Shown here: positions 54,772 to 63,913 of the stretch, one piece after another | Layout of the letters: every line of letters starts with the position of its first letter | Numbering within the stretch: the first letter of the stretch is position 1 | Assembly: GCF_014384995.1 (NCBI RefSeq) | Contig: NZ_JACRSY010000021.1 | Span: 1 to 64,000, forward strand | DNA length: 64,000 nt | Origin: Zhenhengia yiwuensis | Lineage (GTDB): Bacteria; Bacillota; Clostridia; Lachnospirales; Cellulosilyticaceae | Direction: 5' to 3' | Position numbers and translations under genes: made by a program | The notes under the pieces: model-generated | The model's input: only the letters and a program-made list of their open reading frames with translations | What the model was told of the DNA's origin: nothing | Database searches by the model: none

Positions 54772-55683
54772 ATGAAAAGAAAGCAAGTTGCAATTAAAAT
54801 TAGCGATTATAGTCTTAAAAATTGCATTCAAGAATTTATAGACGACTGCTCTATTAGAAATCTATCCAGTGACACTTTATCCAATTACATGCATACATTA
54901 TCATACTTTATTGATTATACAGGTAATAAATCTATGGAAGATGTGTCTCAACGTGATATTAATGATTTCACTAGGTACATGAGAAAAAAAGGTAATACTG
55001 ATTCTACTATTGCAACAAGACTATCTATATTGAAGATATTTTTTAATAGTAGGGGGATAACATTTGATTATCCTCCAATCAAAAATAAAGCTCCACAAAA
55101 AGTACCATATACAAAAGATGAATTGCAACTTTTATTAGCACCTCCTAAGAGACAAACTTTCACAGAATATAGAAACTGGTGCATAGCTAACTTATTGTAT
55201 AGTACAGGTTGTAGAAGTAGTTCATGTGCAAATCTTAAAATTAAAGATATTGATTTTATAAACAACACAATATATTTTTCAAAATCCAAAGGTAATAAAC
55301 CGTACTATGTACCATTAGGATCAGAATTAAAGAGGGTATTAAAAAAGTATCTATCAATATATCAGCATGAAGATGATGATTACTTATTTATTACTATATA
55401 TGGAGATCAATTAAAACGTGAAAGCATGAAGCTTGCTATGATTAATTATAATAAAAGTCGTGGTGTAGCACGAACTTCTATGCACCTTTATCGTCATACC
55501 TTTGCCGTTGACTATTTGAGGTCTGGAGGAAATATAATGTATCTTAAAACCATCATGAACCATCATGATATCCGCATTACACAGAAATATCTTAATATAG
55601 ACATAGAAGACGTCAAATCCAATTTTGATGATTACTGCCCTTTAAACAATATGAAACGAAAAGCTATTAAACTCAATATTTAG
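54772..55683 (+). CDS. Tyrosine recombinase/integrase
   Basis: A 303-residue site-specific recombinase. A SAM-like core-binding domain (about 15-95) precedes the catalytic domain. Catalytic residues are Arg148, Lys171 (or Lys173), His238 and Arg241 in MHLYRHTFAV, His264 and Tyr273. The Glu that usually follows the first Arg in R-x-x-E is Ser here. The ATG has no good ribosome site. It opens the mobile-element part of the window and is oriented into it. Nearest types are phage and conjugative-element integrases; attachment sites were not found. Confidence 0.9.
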   Translation: MKRKQVAIKISDYSLKNCIQEFIDDCSIRNLSSDTLSNYMHTLSYFIDYTGNKSMEDVSQRDINDFTRYMRKKGNTDSTIATRLSILKIFFNSRGITFDYPPIKNKAPQKVPYTKDELQLLLAPPKRQTFTEYRNWCIANLLYSTGCRSSSCANLKIKDIDFINNTIYFSKSKGNKPYYVPLGSELKRVLKKYLSIYQHEDDDYLFITIYGDQLKRESMKLAMINYNKSRGVARTSMHLYRHTFAVDYLRSGGNIMYLKTIMNHHDIRITQKYLNIDIEDVKSNFDDYCPLNNMKRKAIKLNI

Positions 55684-55695
55684 GCATAGAAAAAG

Positions 55696-55720
55696 AGGAT
55701 ATGTAAAGTTTACATATCCT
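55696..55720 (+). terminator. Hairpin after the integrase
   Basis: Perfect 12-bp arms, AGGATATGTAAA (55696-55707) and its complement (55709-55720), just after the integrase stop, with a weak T-flank. A partial terminator is likely. Confidence 0.5.
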
Positions 55721-55770
55721 TTGTATAACAATAATATTATTAGGTTATATTATATCTATAGACGGATGCT

Positions 55771-56073
55771 TTAAGCTTTAACAGATACACGTTTGGGTGA
55801 ACGTTTAGACTGTTTAGCTTTTCTTACTTTAACAATTTTATATCCAGATATTTTAGACATAAATAGAATACCTTCAAACGTTAGGAATATAACATTAAAG
55901 TAAGGTAACAGGGTGAATACGAGGAACATTTTATAATGAAAACCTCTGTATTCCCTTTTTGCTTTTAAGACAAAATAGTTGACTAGATACATTGCAATAC
56001 ATAAGCTACAATTAGGCATATAACCTACACCCACATAACATACACGCAATAGCCATGGTTTAATGCTCGTCAC
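55771..56073 (-). CDS. Small membrane protein with basic tail
   Basis: A 100-residue protein with two or three hydrophobic segments (about 8-34, 48-70) and a Lys/Arg-rich C-terminus (KAKQSKRSPKR). No family is recognised. It follows the 85-residue gene after a gap of 3 bases, so it belongs to the same short operon of the mobile region. Its role may be in element maintenance or host interaction, but nothing in the sequence decides this. Confidence 0.5.
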   Translation of the reverse strand: MTSIKPWLLRVCYVGVGYMPNCSLCIAMYLVNYFVLKAKREYRGFHYKMFLVFTLLPYFNVIFLTFEGILFMSKISGYKIVKVRKAKQSKRSPKRVSVKA

Positions 56074-56076
56074 ATT

Positions 56077-56334
56077 CTATAGTTTTTGGTATTCGGTTAG
56101 CCTCTTCTTGATACATCCTTGAATGGTAGTTATTGTCTGAATATGAGATTTTCCGTTTTGAATTTGAGATACAACGTCAACATATCTAGCTGTAGTTTTC
56201 TGTATATTATCATTGTAAATATCCACTAAGGCCGTTCCAGTTACACCTAATACAGTCTGAAAAGAAAATTCCATAGGCTCTACTTTATAACCATCTTTAG
56301 CAAGTTTTTTAATAATATTTTCAAACTTCATCAT
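56077..56334 (-). CDS. Hypothetical protein of the mobile region
   Basis: An 85-residue soluble protein of no recognised family. Mixed alpha/beta prediction, with a central MEFSFQTVLGVTGTALVDIY and a Thr-rich middle. It starts within the end of the RHH-like gene (overlap 14 bases), which suggests translational coupling, and is followed by the small membrane protein gene. Function unknown. Confidence 0.5.
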   Translation of the reverse strand: MMKFENIIKKLAKDGYKVEPMEFSFQTVLGVTGTALVDIYNDNIQKTTARYVDVVSQIQNGKSHIQTITTIQGCIKKRLTEYQKL

Positions 56335-56563
56335 GATTACCTCCTGCCATAATTGCTTCTACGATTTTATTTAAAGCCTCTTTAAGTGTATCTACTTTTC
56401 TTTCAAGTTCCTTTAATTCTCTATCCTTTGCATATACATTATCTTTTTCCTGTAAATAGAATAACGCTGCCTCTTGTAAAAATTGACTTACATTCGGACA
56501 AGTATCTAAATATTTATCTAGTTCAGCATTTGTGATACAAACATTCCTTCTTGTAGATGGCAT
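56321..56563 (-). CDS. RHH-like DNA-binding protein with coiled coil
   Basis: An 80-residue protein. The N-terminal MPSTRRNVCITNAELDKYLD and following helix look like a ribbon-helix-helix fold (strand then helix), and residues 45-75 form a coiled coil rich in Glu/Leu (ELERKVDTLKEALNKI). I start it at ATG 56563, with AAGGA upstream; a longer reading to 56692 would begin in the promoter region. It may be a copy-control or partition-type regulator of the element. The RHH call is tentative. Confidence 0.6.
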   Translation of the reverse strand: MPSTRRNVCITNAELDKYLDTCPNVSQFLQEAALFYLQEKDNVYAKDRELKELERKVDTLKEALNKIVEAIMAGGNHDEV

Positions 56564-56766
56564 ATAATCAAATCCTTTCAGAGAGGACACTTTTAGTGTG
56601 TAGTGATATGAAAATAGTAGATACTCATGAGTTGAGTACTTGGTGGGTAAACACTTTTTATTGTGTTTGTGTTTATACTCCATCATATGCACGAATAATC
56701 ATTTAAATGCTTGATTATATTTAAAAATTTTTATATTTATGATAATTTTATAATAGGGGGTGTAAA
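56564..56766. promoter_or_regulatory. Divergent promoter region with dyads
   Basis: Between the RHH-like gene and the XRE gene lie a dyad, TACTCA-N5-TGAGTA (56622-56638), and a second, AACAC-N8-GTGTT-like element near 56652-56669. They are candidate operators for the XRE or RHH-like protein. Promoters within are not defined with confidence. Confidence 0.4.
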
Positions 56767-56970
56767 ATGATTAGTTATAAACCATTCAGGCACTATATGG
56801 TAGAACATGATATTGATAGAGATTATTTATTAAATGAAGTTGGTATTAGCTCGACTACCTTTACTAAGTTAAATCAAGACAAACCTGTCCGTATGGATAT
56901 ACTTGAAAAAATATGTTTACATTTTAAAATCCCAATTGAACAAGTCATAGAAATAAAAGAAAACCACTAG
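56767..56970 (+). CDS. Cro/C1-type helix-turn-helix regulator
   Basis: A 67-residue regulator made of one helix-turn-helix (YLLNEVGISSTTFTKLNQD near 20-40). It resembles the small HTH regulators common in integrative elements and prophages. AGGGGG precedes its ATG. It is divergent from the RHH-like operon, so it may set the element's transcription state. It ends at a hairpin shared with the converging zinc-ribbon gene. Confidence 0.85.
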   Translation: MISYKPFRHYMVEHDIDRDYLLNEVGISSTTFTKLNQDKPVRMDILEKICLHFKIPIEQVIEIKENH

Positions 56971-56988
56971 GTAAATTCCCCTAGTGGT
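56963..56988. terminator. Hairpin between converging small genes
   Basis: Arms ACCACTAGG (56963-56971) and its complement (56980-56988) with an 8-base loop. It overlaps the stop of the XRE gene and precedes that of the zinc-ribbon gene. It is a likely bidirectional terminator. Confidence 0.65.
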
Positions 56989-56992
56989 CTTA

Positions 56993-57298
56993 TTATTTTA
57001 CATATTTCAAATTGCTACCATATATCTTAATAATCTTTGCTACAGTTCCTTTGCTCAATCCAAATTCTTCTCCTACTTTACGATAGCTATTTAGTTCTTT
57101 ATATCTTTTGGCTACATTGTATTGAAAGGTTGAATCTTTTATTTTCGATGGTCTTCCTTTTTTATTTCTGCTGTTTTCATCAAGATATATCTTAGCCTCA
57201 CCACGAACAATTTCTGCTAATTCATGCTTTAATACTTGTCTGCATCTGCCGCATTCATGTTTTTCTGGTATCCTATCACAACTTTGACATGCTATCAT
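56993..57298 (-). CDS. Zinc-ribbon and helix-turn-helix protein
   Basis: A 101-residue protein. Residues 4-19 hold two CxxC pairs (ACQSC and CGRC), a possible zinc ribbon. The C-terminal half (GRPSKI through KYKELNSYRKVGEEFGLSKGTVAKIIK) resembles the helix-turn-helix of Hin-type recombinases and transposase regulators. It lacks any recombinase catalytic domain, so it is probably a DNA-binding regulator. It lies alone, separated from the tape measure gene by two terminators. Confidence 0.65.
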   Translation of the reverse strand: MIACQSCDRIPEKHECGRCRQVLKHELAEIVRGEAKIYLDENSRNKKGRPSKIKDSTFQYNVAKRYKELNSYRKVGEEFGLSKGTVAKIIKIYGSNLKYVK

Positions 57299-57385
57299 AC
57301 TTTACTCAACTCCTAAACCGTACATTTATAATGTATTTAGACGATAGTATAATATTTTAAGTTCCATTTATAGAAACAAAAAAAT

Positions 57386-57418
57386 ACCACTAGGAACGGG
57401 GGACGTTTCCTAATGGTT
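57386..57418 (-). terminator. Second terminator after the tape measure gene
   Basis: Arms 57386-57396 and 57407-57417 pair over 11 bp with one G-U-type position. A T-run follows on the minus strand. Together with the hairpin at 57518-57555 it forms tandem terminators. Confidence 0.6.
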
Positions 57419-57517
57419 TAAAAAAGAGATATAATGATTTAAATCAAAAAATTTAGGATGAAGGGTAGTAGGATTATACCCTATATTAATGTAGGCTATA
57501 CATCTGCGCCAAAAAAA

Positions 57518-57555
57518 AGGGTACCTACTAAGAAATTAATCTTAATAAGTACCCT
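57518..57555 (-). terminator. Terminator of the phage tape measure gene
   Basis: A 15-bp stem with two G-U-type positions (57518-57532 with 57541-57555) and an 8-base loop. Eight T residues follow on the minus strand. It lies six bases after the stop of the tape measure gene, so that gene is last in its transcript. Confidence 0.8.
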
Positions 57556-57560
57556 ATATT

Positions 57561-60500
57561 TTAATATCCTATATTCATTACACCTTTTAATTTGTCTAAA
57601 GTATAATTTGCAATTCTATCTGTTTCTTTTCTTAACAATTTAACCATGTCTTTATCTGGGTTGCCATTAATAACAAGATTTACTAATCCACCATCTATTT
57701 TTAATTCTGGTTGTGCAGACTTCGTATTAATAAGACCGGTCATATTTGCAGTAATGTTTCTCATCTGATTGTTTGTAAATACCCATTCATCTTTGGTAGC
57801 CTTTAATATAAGTTCATTTGGTTTTAGATCGTCCCCTAGTCTACCTAATTCAAGACCAGAATGACGTTGTTTAAGTATAGCACCAGTGTTAGGGTCTAAG
57901 TCATATTTTTTACGTTGCTCTTTAACCCATTTCTTCAATCCTTCATTGCTGGTTTTAATTGCTATTTCCATCTGTTCATGAAGGTATTTTTGCATATTTA
58001 ACTGTTCTTTACCTTTTTCAGAAAGACCTCCACTAGAAGGTTTGTTATTACTATCGTTGGAAGATGTTCCTGTGCTTATATTTTGGTTATTTCCTGTTTC
58101 GATTTCTATATTAGTCCAGTGAGCATTCTTTAACTCGTCTTGAAGTCTAACTTGTTCAGCCATTTCGTCTGTTACATCTTTAAGAATATCAAGTAAATCC
58201 ATTTGACCATTATTAAACTCGTTAGCTGCATCTGTAGCAAGCCCCCAAGCTTTAACAATATCTTCTTGCATTGCATCTCCATATGTAGCGTTGTATTCAA
58301 GTAGTTTTTCATACATCTCTTTGTTATTACGCTTAATCATATCTAAAGCATCTTGCCTTAGCTGACCTTCTTTGTCCAGATACTCATCAAGTTTATCTAT
58401 CTCTTCTTGCTTTTCTTTTTCAAAAGCCTCTAATTCTTGATCTAATAAGTCTTCTTTATTTTGAAGAGATTTATCGTTCTGAAGTTCTTCTTTCTTTTCG
58501 AGTAATTCACGTAATTCTTCTTCTAATTCAAGACGTTTTTCATTCATATCACCACTATTATCTAGCGACAATTCAGCAATTTTATTGTTAAGAATCTCTT
58601 CTTGTTTCTCGATTTCAGATAACTCTTTCTTATAATCCTTATCTTCTTTCTCTTTGCGTAAAGATTCTTTTTTCTTATTGATGACAGCCTGATAACCATC
58701 AATCTCTTCCTGGAATGCTTTCTTTTTAATTTCTATTTCCTTTTTAATCATCTGTATAGTTAAATCAGATATAGTTTTAATAGCTGCCTTCTGGTCGTTT
58801 AACACCTTTAATCGTTCCTCATAGCCTTTTAATCCTATTTCACGCTGTCTCTCAGCCATAGATTTACGCATATTTACAAGTTCTTCTTCTGCATCACACC
58901 AGAGTTCTTTATACTTACGAACATCTTCAGCTTCATCATTCAAACCTTGTGCTTTAAGCTGACGTATTTTATCTTCATATCTAAGCTTAAGACCTAATAG
59001 AAGTTGATATTTTTCTTCTTCCTTAGCTTGATATTCTTTACCGCTATCATCCATCAGCATCTGTTCAAGTTGGATTCGTTTAACTTTATCATCATAAGCA
59101 CGTTTTTCTAGGTCTGCTATCTTATTGATATTATCTATTTGTTGTTGCTTGCGTTGGTTTTCTTTTTTCCACCATGCATTCGATAATTCTTCACGTTGTG
59201 ACATTGTATTAATATATACATTACCTACGTCTATAATCATTGATTTTAAACCTTGTAAACGTTGTTTTTCCTTATTGTTTGCGCTAGCTAATTGTTTATC
59301 AATACCATTAATAACCATATCTAATTGTAATTCTGTGAGATTAGATAAATCAACATCCTCAAACAACTTAGTTTCTGCTAGCTTATCACGCATTTCAACT
59401 ATATACTTATCTAACTCTTTAGCCATTTCATCTTGTTTGTTACGTTCTTGTTCAAATAAATGTGATAGGTGATTAGATTCTTCTAACTCTATATTAGAGT
59501 TTCCGAGAAGTGCTGCATTCTCAATTTTAAGATTGGTTAATTCAATAGCTTTCTCTACATCTTCTCCACCTTTTAGCACATCATCAACTAATGATTGATA
59601 AATTGATTGTATGTATTGTGATTGACTCGAAGATGATTTAGATGATGATTTATTGCCTTTATCTAAATTAATTGTATCTAGTTTAATAGGAGTAATTGTC
59701 ATTCCATTAGCTAGTTCCTGGAACTTTCTTTGATACTTTTCGGCCTCAGAATACACCCTATTCATCTCTAATAAATCAGCTTCAGTTGCATAAGGATTTT
59801 CTTTTAGAAATTGTGTCTTATCGAATTTAACTCCATCCATAGTTACACTGAAGTAGTCACTCCAAGCCCCTGCTAACTTTCCGATTAAGTCCTTTGTAGT
59901 CTCCATCTTACTAGATTCTAGGTCAGTATAATTCTTTAAATCAACTTGATATGCTTCTCCAAGATTATCAAAATAGCCTTCTATTCCTTCGGTTAATGTA
60001 TTATATAATTGTTCATCTCCTAGAATTTTTGCGTTATAGAAGTCCTCACTTTGCATTAATTCAGCATTGTAATAATCACCGCTTGCACTTAGCATATTTA
60101 CATAACTTGTTTGAATACCTTGTTCTTGTTCTGCAATTAATCCAGTTAGGGTTTTTCTAAGTTCTGTTTCATCATCCAGTGCTGATAATAATTGAGGATA
60201 TTCATTTGCTATGGTTGATACTGTATCAGCCGATAAAGCATGTTTAGAGTCTAATTCTTCTAGAATAGCCGTATATCCTGATAACTTAGATTTATAACCT
60301 TCAAATTCTGCTATATAATTCTTTTGTGTCTGTATGCCGTCTTTTGTACTTCTATTAACCTCATCAATAGAAGCGGCTAGATTTTCTTGATCCTTTTGTA
60401 CATCTATGAAATCAGTACTATTTAAAGTCTTTTGAAACTCTTTTAACTCATCTATGTATGCTTTTTCCTTATCAGTAGCTAACTCATAACCTTCTTCTAG

Positions 60501-62735
60501 GTCTGCTAAATATCCATTAAATTCTTCTATGTACTCAGATGACTTTTGAGTCTCTTGCCCTAGCTTAACAATTAATGAATCCTTTTCAATGTCAGATGTT
60601 GCATTATCTATTGCCTTTTCTAATTGCTTAATAGTGTTTTGAACATACTCTATGTCTGACTGTCTTCCCATTGCATCGCCTAGAGTTCCCCAACCGATTT
60701 TACCTTTTCCATATAACTCATTTTTGATAAGCTTTTCATTCTCTTGTGCTAGTAACTTCTCATTCAACTCAATTTCTTTCTCTAACCCTTTAAGAATAAC
60801 TTCTTGTTGACTCGTTCTCTGGCTAGAATCAATACTGCTGAGTGCTTTATATGAACCTTTCAATTCGTTGAGTTTATTTTGCTGGACTTCTACCTTTTTT
60901 GTTTGTTCTTCTGTAGAAGTATTTAATATATCAAATACACCAACTATACCCGCTATAGCTGCACCTGCTACGCCTATACCCCCTAGACTTAATCCTACTC
61001 CTGATAGTAAAGGTTTTATAATAGCTAATACACCTTTTAATTTTGTAGCTACCTTCATAACTCCACCTACTCCTATTGTAAGTGCTGATATACTAGCTAA
61101 TAGTTTTATCGTCCCTTCATCCGTCTTGGATATAGTATCAGCTATTGTTTCTAAACCATTTGCCACATCATCTACATAAGGGCTTACAGCCCCACCAACT
61201 TCCAACATACTATTCTTTAAGTTTTGGACACTTTTTTCCATCTTTGCAAATTGAGTTGCATCCACTTTTTCAAAGGCTTCTTGTGTACTTCCTGCACTAT
61301 TCGTGATTAATTGTAAAGTATCATCAAATCTTTTCCCCTCTTCAGATAGGATTTGTAATGCCGCCTGATCTGCCTCAATACTCCCCAACATTTCCATTAA
61401 TGATGAATTATTTGCCTTAGCTGATTTATCTAAGTGAACGAGTACATCATCAAGTTCTATTCCCTCTTTCATAGCATCTTGGAAACTCATACCTAATTCT
61501 GACTTGATAAGCTTACCTACTACCGTTGTAGAGTTACCTAGTTCATTCAGTAAGGCTCTCATTTGAGTAACTGCTTCTGAAGTTGAAGTACCTGATTGTG
61601 TAATCAATGCTAATCCCGATAAGGCCTGTTCTAATGATACTCCTGTATTTGCTGCAATTACTGATAATCCACTAAATTGAGTTGATAATTGTTCTATAGT
61701 AGTCTTCCCTACTACCGTTGTCTGGAATAATTGATCTGAAATAGCTTGTAAATCACTGGCTCCCATACCATATGAGTTCATAATATTAGTCAATACATCC
61801 AGTGTAGATGTTAAGTCAGCAAATCCACCTTTACTTAATTTTAAAGAATGATCTAGAACTTGAGATACATCCTCAAATCTCACACTAGAAGATAAGGCTT
61901 GATATACTGACTCTCTAATATCTGCCCCAGCTACACCGAATTTGTTTGAAGTCTCTATGATTGAATCACCTAGTGCCTCTATTTCTTGTTGGCTAACATC
62001 TACAATAGAACTAATTTTAGCCATACCGTACTCATGTTGCATATTTTCACTAGCTCCTAAGCTTCCCATAGCTACTGTAGCTGTTCCTAGTCCTACGCCT
62101 AATCCCATCATTTTATCACCAATATTTGATAGGTCTTTCTTTCCTAACTTATCTAGCTTTTTATCCAACTTATCAGCCGATTTAGTAGAATCGTCCATAA
62201 CCTTATCCAAACCCTTGATTGACAATTCCGTTTTTGCAAATTCTCTAGAACTATCCTGCAATTCTCCATTTAGCTTTACAAGTTGTAGAGAATATTTTTG
62301 TACGTTGTTGGCTGCTTCATCGTATTCCTTGTTAGCCTTTTTCAGTTCTTTATATTTACTATTTAATTCCTTTAAACTTGCTTTAGTTTGCTTATGTTCT
62401 TCGCCTAAATTTTTAACATTCTCTTGATAGGCTTTATTTAATCGACTTACATCCTTTTCAATAGCACGCATAGACTTTTGTTTAGTCTGTAATTCATTGT
62501 TTTCAGCTCTTAAAATTTTCTCAGTTTCTTTAATTTGATTATTTACTAGTTGTGTTTTATTAGCTAATAACTCTTGTTTCTTAGCTAGTGCATCCGTATC
62601 TTTTTCATTAGCTTTTAACTGTGCCTGTGTATTTTTAAGTTCAGCTTTACTCAGTTTCAGCTGTCTATTAAAATCTTTTGTTGCTTTTGAATATCCGTCT
62701 CTTACCTGTAAAATTACATCTAAATTCTTTGCCAT
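57561..62735 (-). CDS. Phage tail tape measure protein
   Basis: A 1724-residue tape measure protein, which sets tail length and carries factors for genome ejection. Coiled coil fills about 15-190. A TP901-type core follows at about 205-430 (ISSIVDVSQQEIEAL, ALSSSVRF, GTSTSEAVTQMRALLNELG). Hydrophobic segments lie near 535-620, and very long coiled coils run at about 1080-1500. The C-terminus is a compact domain without lysozyme or peptidase motif. Size predicts a long siphovirus tail. It is 12 bases after the gp10 gene, with no major tail or chaperone gene between, and is followed by tandem terminators. Confidence 0.93.
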   Translation of the reverse strand: MAKNLDVILQVRDGYSKATKDFNRQLKLSKAELKNTQAQLKANEKDTDALAKKQELLANKTQLVNNQIKETEKILRAENNELQTKQKSMRAIEKDVSRLNKAYQENVKNLGEEHKQTKASLKELNSKYKELKKANKEYDEAANNVQKYSLQLVKLNGELQDSSREFAKTELSIKGLDKVMDDSTKSADKLDKKLDKLGKKDLSNIGDKMMGLGVGLGTATVAMGSLGASENMQHEYGMAKISSIVDVSQQEIEALGDSIIETSNKFGVAGADIRESVYQALSSSVRFEDVSQVLDHSLKLSKGGFADLTSTLDVLTNIMNSYGMGASDLQAISDQLFQTTVVGKTTIEQLSTQFSGLSVIAANTGVSLEQALSGLALITQSGTSTSEAVTQMRALLNELGNSTTVVGKLIKSELGMSFQDAMKEGIELDDVLVHLDKSAKANNSSLMEMLGSIEADQAALQILSEEGKRFDDTLQLITNSAGSTQEAFEKVDATQFAKMEKSVQNLKNSMLEVGGAVSPYVDDVANGLETIADTISKTDEGTIKLLASISALTIGVGGVMKVATKLKGVLAIIKPLLSGVGLSLGGIGVAGAAIAGIVGVFDILNTSTEEQTKKVEVQQNKLNELKGSYKALSSIDSSQRTSQQEVILKGLEKEIELNEKLLAQENEKLIKNELYGKGKIGWGTLGDAMGRQSDIEYVQNTIKQLEKAIDNATSDIEKDSLIVKLGQETQKSSEYIEEFNGYLADLEEGYELATDKEKAYIDELKEFQKTLNSTDFIDVQKDQENLAASIDEVNRSTKDGIQTQKNYIAEFEGYKSKLSGYTAILEELDSKHALSADTVSTIANEYPQLLSALDDETELRKTLTGLIAEQEQGIQTSYVNMLSASGDYYNAELMQSEDFYNAKILGDEQLYNTLTEGIEGYFDNLGEAYQVDLKNYTDLESSKMETTKDLIGKLAGAWSDYFSVTMDGVKFDKTQFLKENPYATEADLLEMNRVYSEAEKYQRKFQELANGMTITPIKLDTINLDKGNKSSSKSSSSQSQYIQSIYQSLVDDVLKGGEDVEKAIELTNLKIENAALLGNSNIELEESNHLSHLFEQERNKQDEMAKELDKYIVEMRDKLAETKLFEDVDLSNLTELQLDMVINGIDKQLASANNKEKQRLQGLKSMIIDVGNVYINTMSQREELSNAWWKKENQRKQQQIDNINKIADLEKRAYDDKVKRIQLEQMLMDDSGKEYQAKEEEKYQLLLGLKLRYEDKIRQLKAQGLNDEAEDVRKYKELWCDAEEELVNMRKSMAERQREIGLKGYEERLKVLNDQKAAIKTISDLTIQMIKKEIEIKKKAFQEEIDGYQAVINKKKESLRKEKEDKDYKKELSEIEKQEEILNNKIAELSLDNSGDMNEKRLELEEELRELLEKKEELQNDKSLQNKEDLLDQELEAFEKEKQEEIDKLDEYLDKEGQLRQDALDMIKRNNKEMYEKLLEYNATYGDAMQEDIVKAWGLATDAANEFNNGQMDLLDILKDVTDEMAEQVRLQDELKNAHWTNIEIETGNNQNISTGTSSNDSNNKPSSGGLSEKGKEQLNMQKYLHEQMEIAIKTSNEGLKKWVKEQRKKYDLDPNTGAILKQRHSGLELGRLGDDLKPNELILKATKDEWVFTNNQMRNITANMTGLINTKSAQPELKIDGGLVNLVINGNPDKDMVKLLRKETDRIANYTLDKLKGVMNIGY

Positions 62736-62747
62736 CTCATTATCCCC

Positions 62748-63125
62748 CTATAATCCTAACTCTTTTTCTAATTCTCTCAATAACATATTCTCAATTTCAT
62801 CTTCATTCATATCTATAGCCCTATCAAACCAGCCTTGATGTTGACCTTCCTTGTAATTAAGAATCCAACCATAACGCTCTCCATCTTTTTCATTAGTTGC
62901 ATCATTACTAATCACCGATACACCTTTATTTTTACTTCCACGCTTTACTACAAAACTTTCCTTTAGATTTCCTGAGTCTTCTGGTGTTTCTTCTTGAATT
63001 ATAGGTAATGATTGCTCTGCAACCGTTGAAGTTACCTTGTATTTGGTGTCATCTGATAGGCTCAATTTCCCTACAATGTCCTCTATTTCTTTTAAACTTT
63101 TTGTATCAAACTCAAATTTTCCCAC
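62748..63125 (-). CDS. HK97 gp10-type phage neck/tail protein
   Basis: A 125-residue phage morphogenesis protein of the HK97 gp10 family. The typical TPEDSGNLKESFVVK region and the C-terminal GWFDRAIDMNEDEI are present. It starts at GTG 63125 with AAAGGGTG upstream. In most phages it precedes the tail terminator, major tail protein and chaperones; here it follows the tail-terminator-like gene, a hairpin stands before it, and the tape measure comes next. Confidence 0.85.
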   Translation of the reverse strand: MGKFEFDTKSLKEIEDIVGKLSLSDDTKYKVTSTVAEQSLPIIQEETPEDSGNLKESFVVKRGSKNKGVSVISNDATNEKDGERYGWILNYKEGQHQGWFDRAIDMNEDEIENMLLRELEKELGL

Positions 63126-63156
63126 GTTTTATTCACCCTTTCTTTTATTAATTAGC

Positions 63157-63226
63157 AAAAAAATAAGTGCAATCTAATAAAGATACCAATCATTTTTAAT
63201 TGATATCCTCTATACATTGCACTTAT
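63157..63226 (-). terminator. Terminator-like hairpin inside the morphogenesis genes
   Basis: Perfect 11-bp outer arms, ATAAGTGCAAT (63163-63173) and its complement (63216-63226), enclose an inner imperfect stem (63181-63206). A T-run follows on the minus strand. It lies directly after the tail-terminator-like gene and before gp10. It is either a true terminator that splits the block or a site for antitermination. Confidence 0.65.
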
Positions 63227-63592
63227 CTATAATCTTATTTCATATCTCAATATCAACCATGTTTGACCTTTGTCTGTAGTTTCTACATGATATCCTACTT
63301 GTCTGAAAAATTGACTACTCATAACTTCAGTAATCGCTTTATATAGTCTAGGTAAATCAGCATCTTTTTTCATATAAGCATTGACCTGAACTGTATGTTT
63401 TTCATACGATACTTTCCACCCCTTACTTCCTGGTGTTTGAAGTAGTGGCTTACTGGATAAAAAAGGATTATAGCTAATATAAGGTAATTGAACACTCTCA
63501 TCTCTATTGTTCATAAATACCCTATCACCACATATCTTTTTTATGTCTTCATCAATCTTTAACTTATAGAGTTTTTCAAGTAACTTTTCCAT
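63227..63592 (-). CDS. Tail terminator-like phage protein
   Basis: A 121-residue protein with the pattern of phage tail terminator or completion proteins: RVFMNNRDE, LPYISYNPFLSSKP, and late VQVNAYMKKDADLPRLYKAITEVM. Such proteins cap the tail at the neck end. The ATG at 63592 follows GAGGTGG. It abuts the head closure gene. A hairpin ends it, so in this element it is separated from gp10. Confidence 0.65.
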   Translation of the reverse strand: MEKLLEKLYKLKIDEDIKKICGDRVFMNNRDESVQLPYISYNPFLSSKPLLQTPGSKGWKVSYEKHTVQVNAYMKKDADLPRLYKAITEVMSSQFFRQVGYHVETTDKGQTWLILRYEIRL

Positions 63593-63913
63593 TTATACCA
63601 CCTCTTCCACATAAAAAGTAATGGTTAAGGAAGAACTATCATCAACATCTATAATATTGAACGGTCTACCTTTTATCTTAATGAATACCTCATTATCTAG
63701 AATTAAGTCTCTTCTTTTTCTAAGAGTAACTTTCTTCCGTTGCCTATACGCTATACGGTTGTTTTCAGACCTCTCACTAGACTTGATATGCTCTACACAT
63801 GCCCTATCTGAACAAATAGTTTTTTCTATCTCATCGGTTAATCCTAGATTGTCTTCTATAATTTCAATTCTATATAATTCAACTAGAGTATTATATTTTC
63901 CACTATTCATCAT
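63593..63913 (-). CDS. Phage head closure (head-tail adaptor) protein
   Basis: A 106-residue small beta-rich protein of the head-tail adaptor type (SPP1 gp16/HK97 gp7-like): YNTLVELYRIE at the start, KKVTLRKRRDLILDNE in the middle and RPFNIIDVDDSSSLTITFYVEEVV at the end. I start it at ATG 63913 after GGTGG; GTG at 63922 and ATG at 63910 are alternatives. It is directly upstream of the tail-terminator-like gene, as in normal head-tail modules. Confidence 0.75.
   Translation of the reverse strand: MMNSGKYNTLVELYRIEIIEDNLGLTDEIEKTICSDRACVEHIKSSERSENNRIAYRQRKKVTLRKRRDLILDNEVFIKIKGRPFNIIDVDDSSSLTITFYVEEVV

Noticed and set aside
56963..57418. Repeated ACCACTAGG hairpins as a CRISPR-like array or att repeats
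   Set aside because: Only two copies, each part of an independent stem-loop near gene ends, with different loops and no regular spacing; they read as terminators.
57458..57643. 61-codon plus-strand frame after the tape measure gene
   Set aside because: It overlaps the tandem terminator and the end of the tape measure gene, and its composition is not protein-like.
61942..62427. Long plus-strand open frame opposite the tape measure gene
   Set aside because: It is the reverse-strand shadow of coiled-coil coding sequence, with no ribosome site and Ser/Leu-rich low-complexity content.
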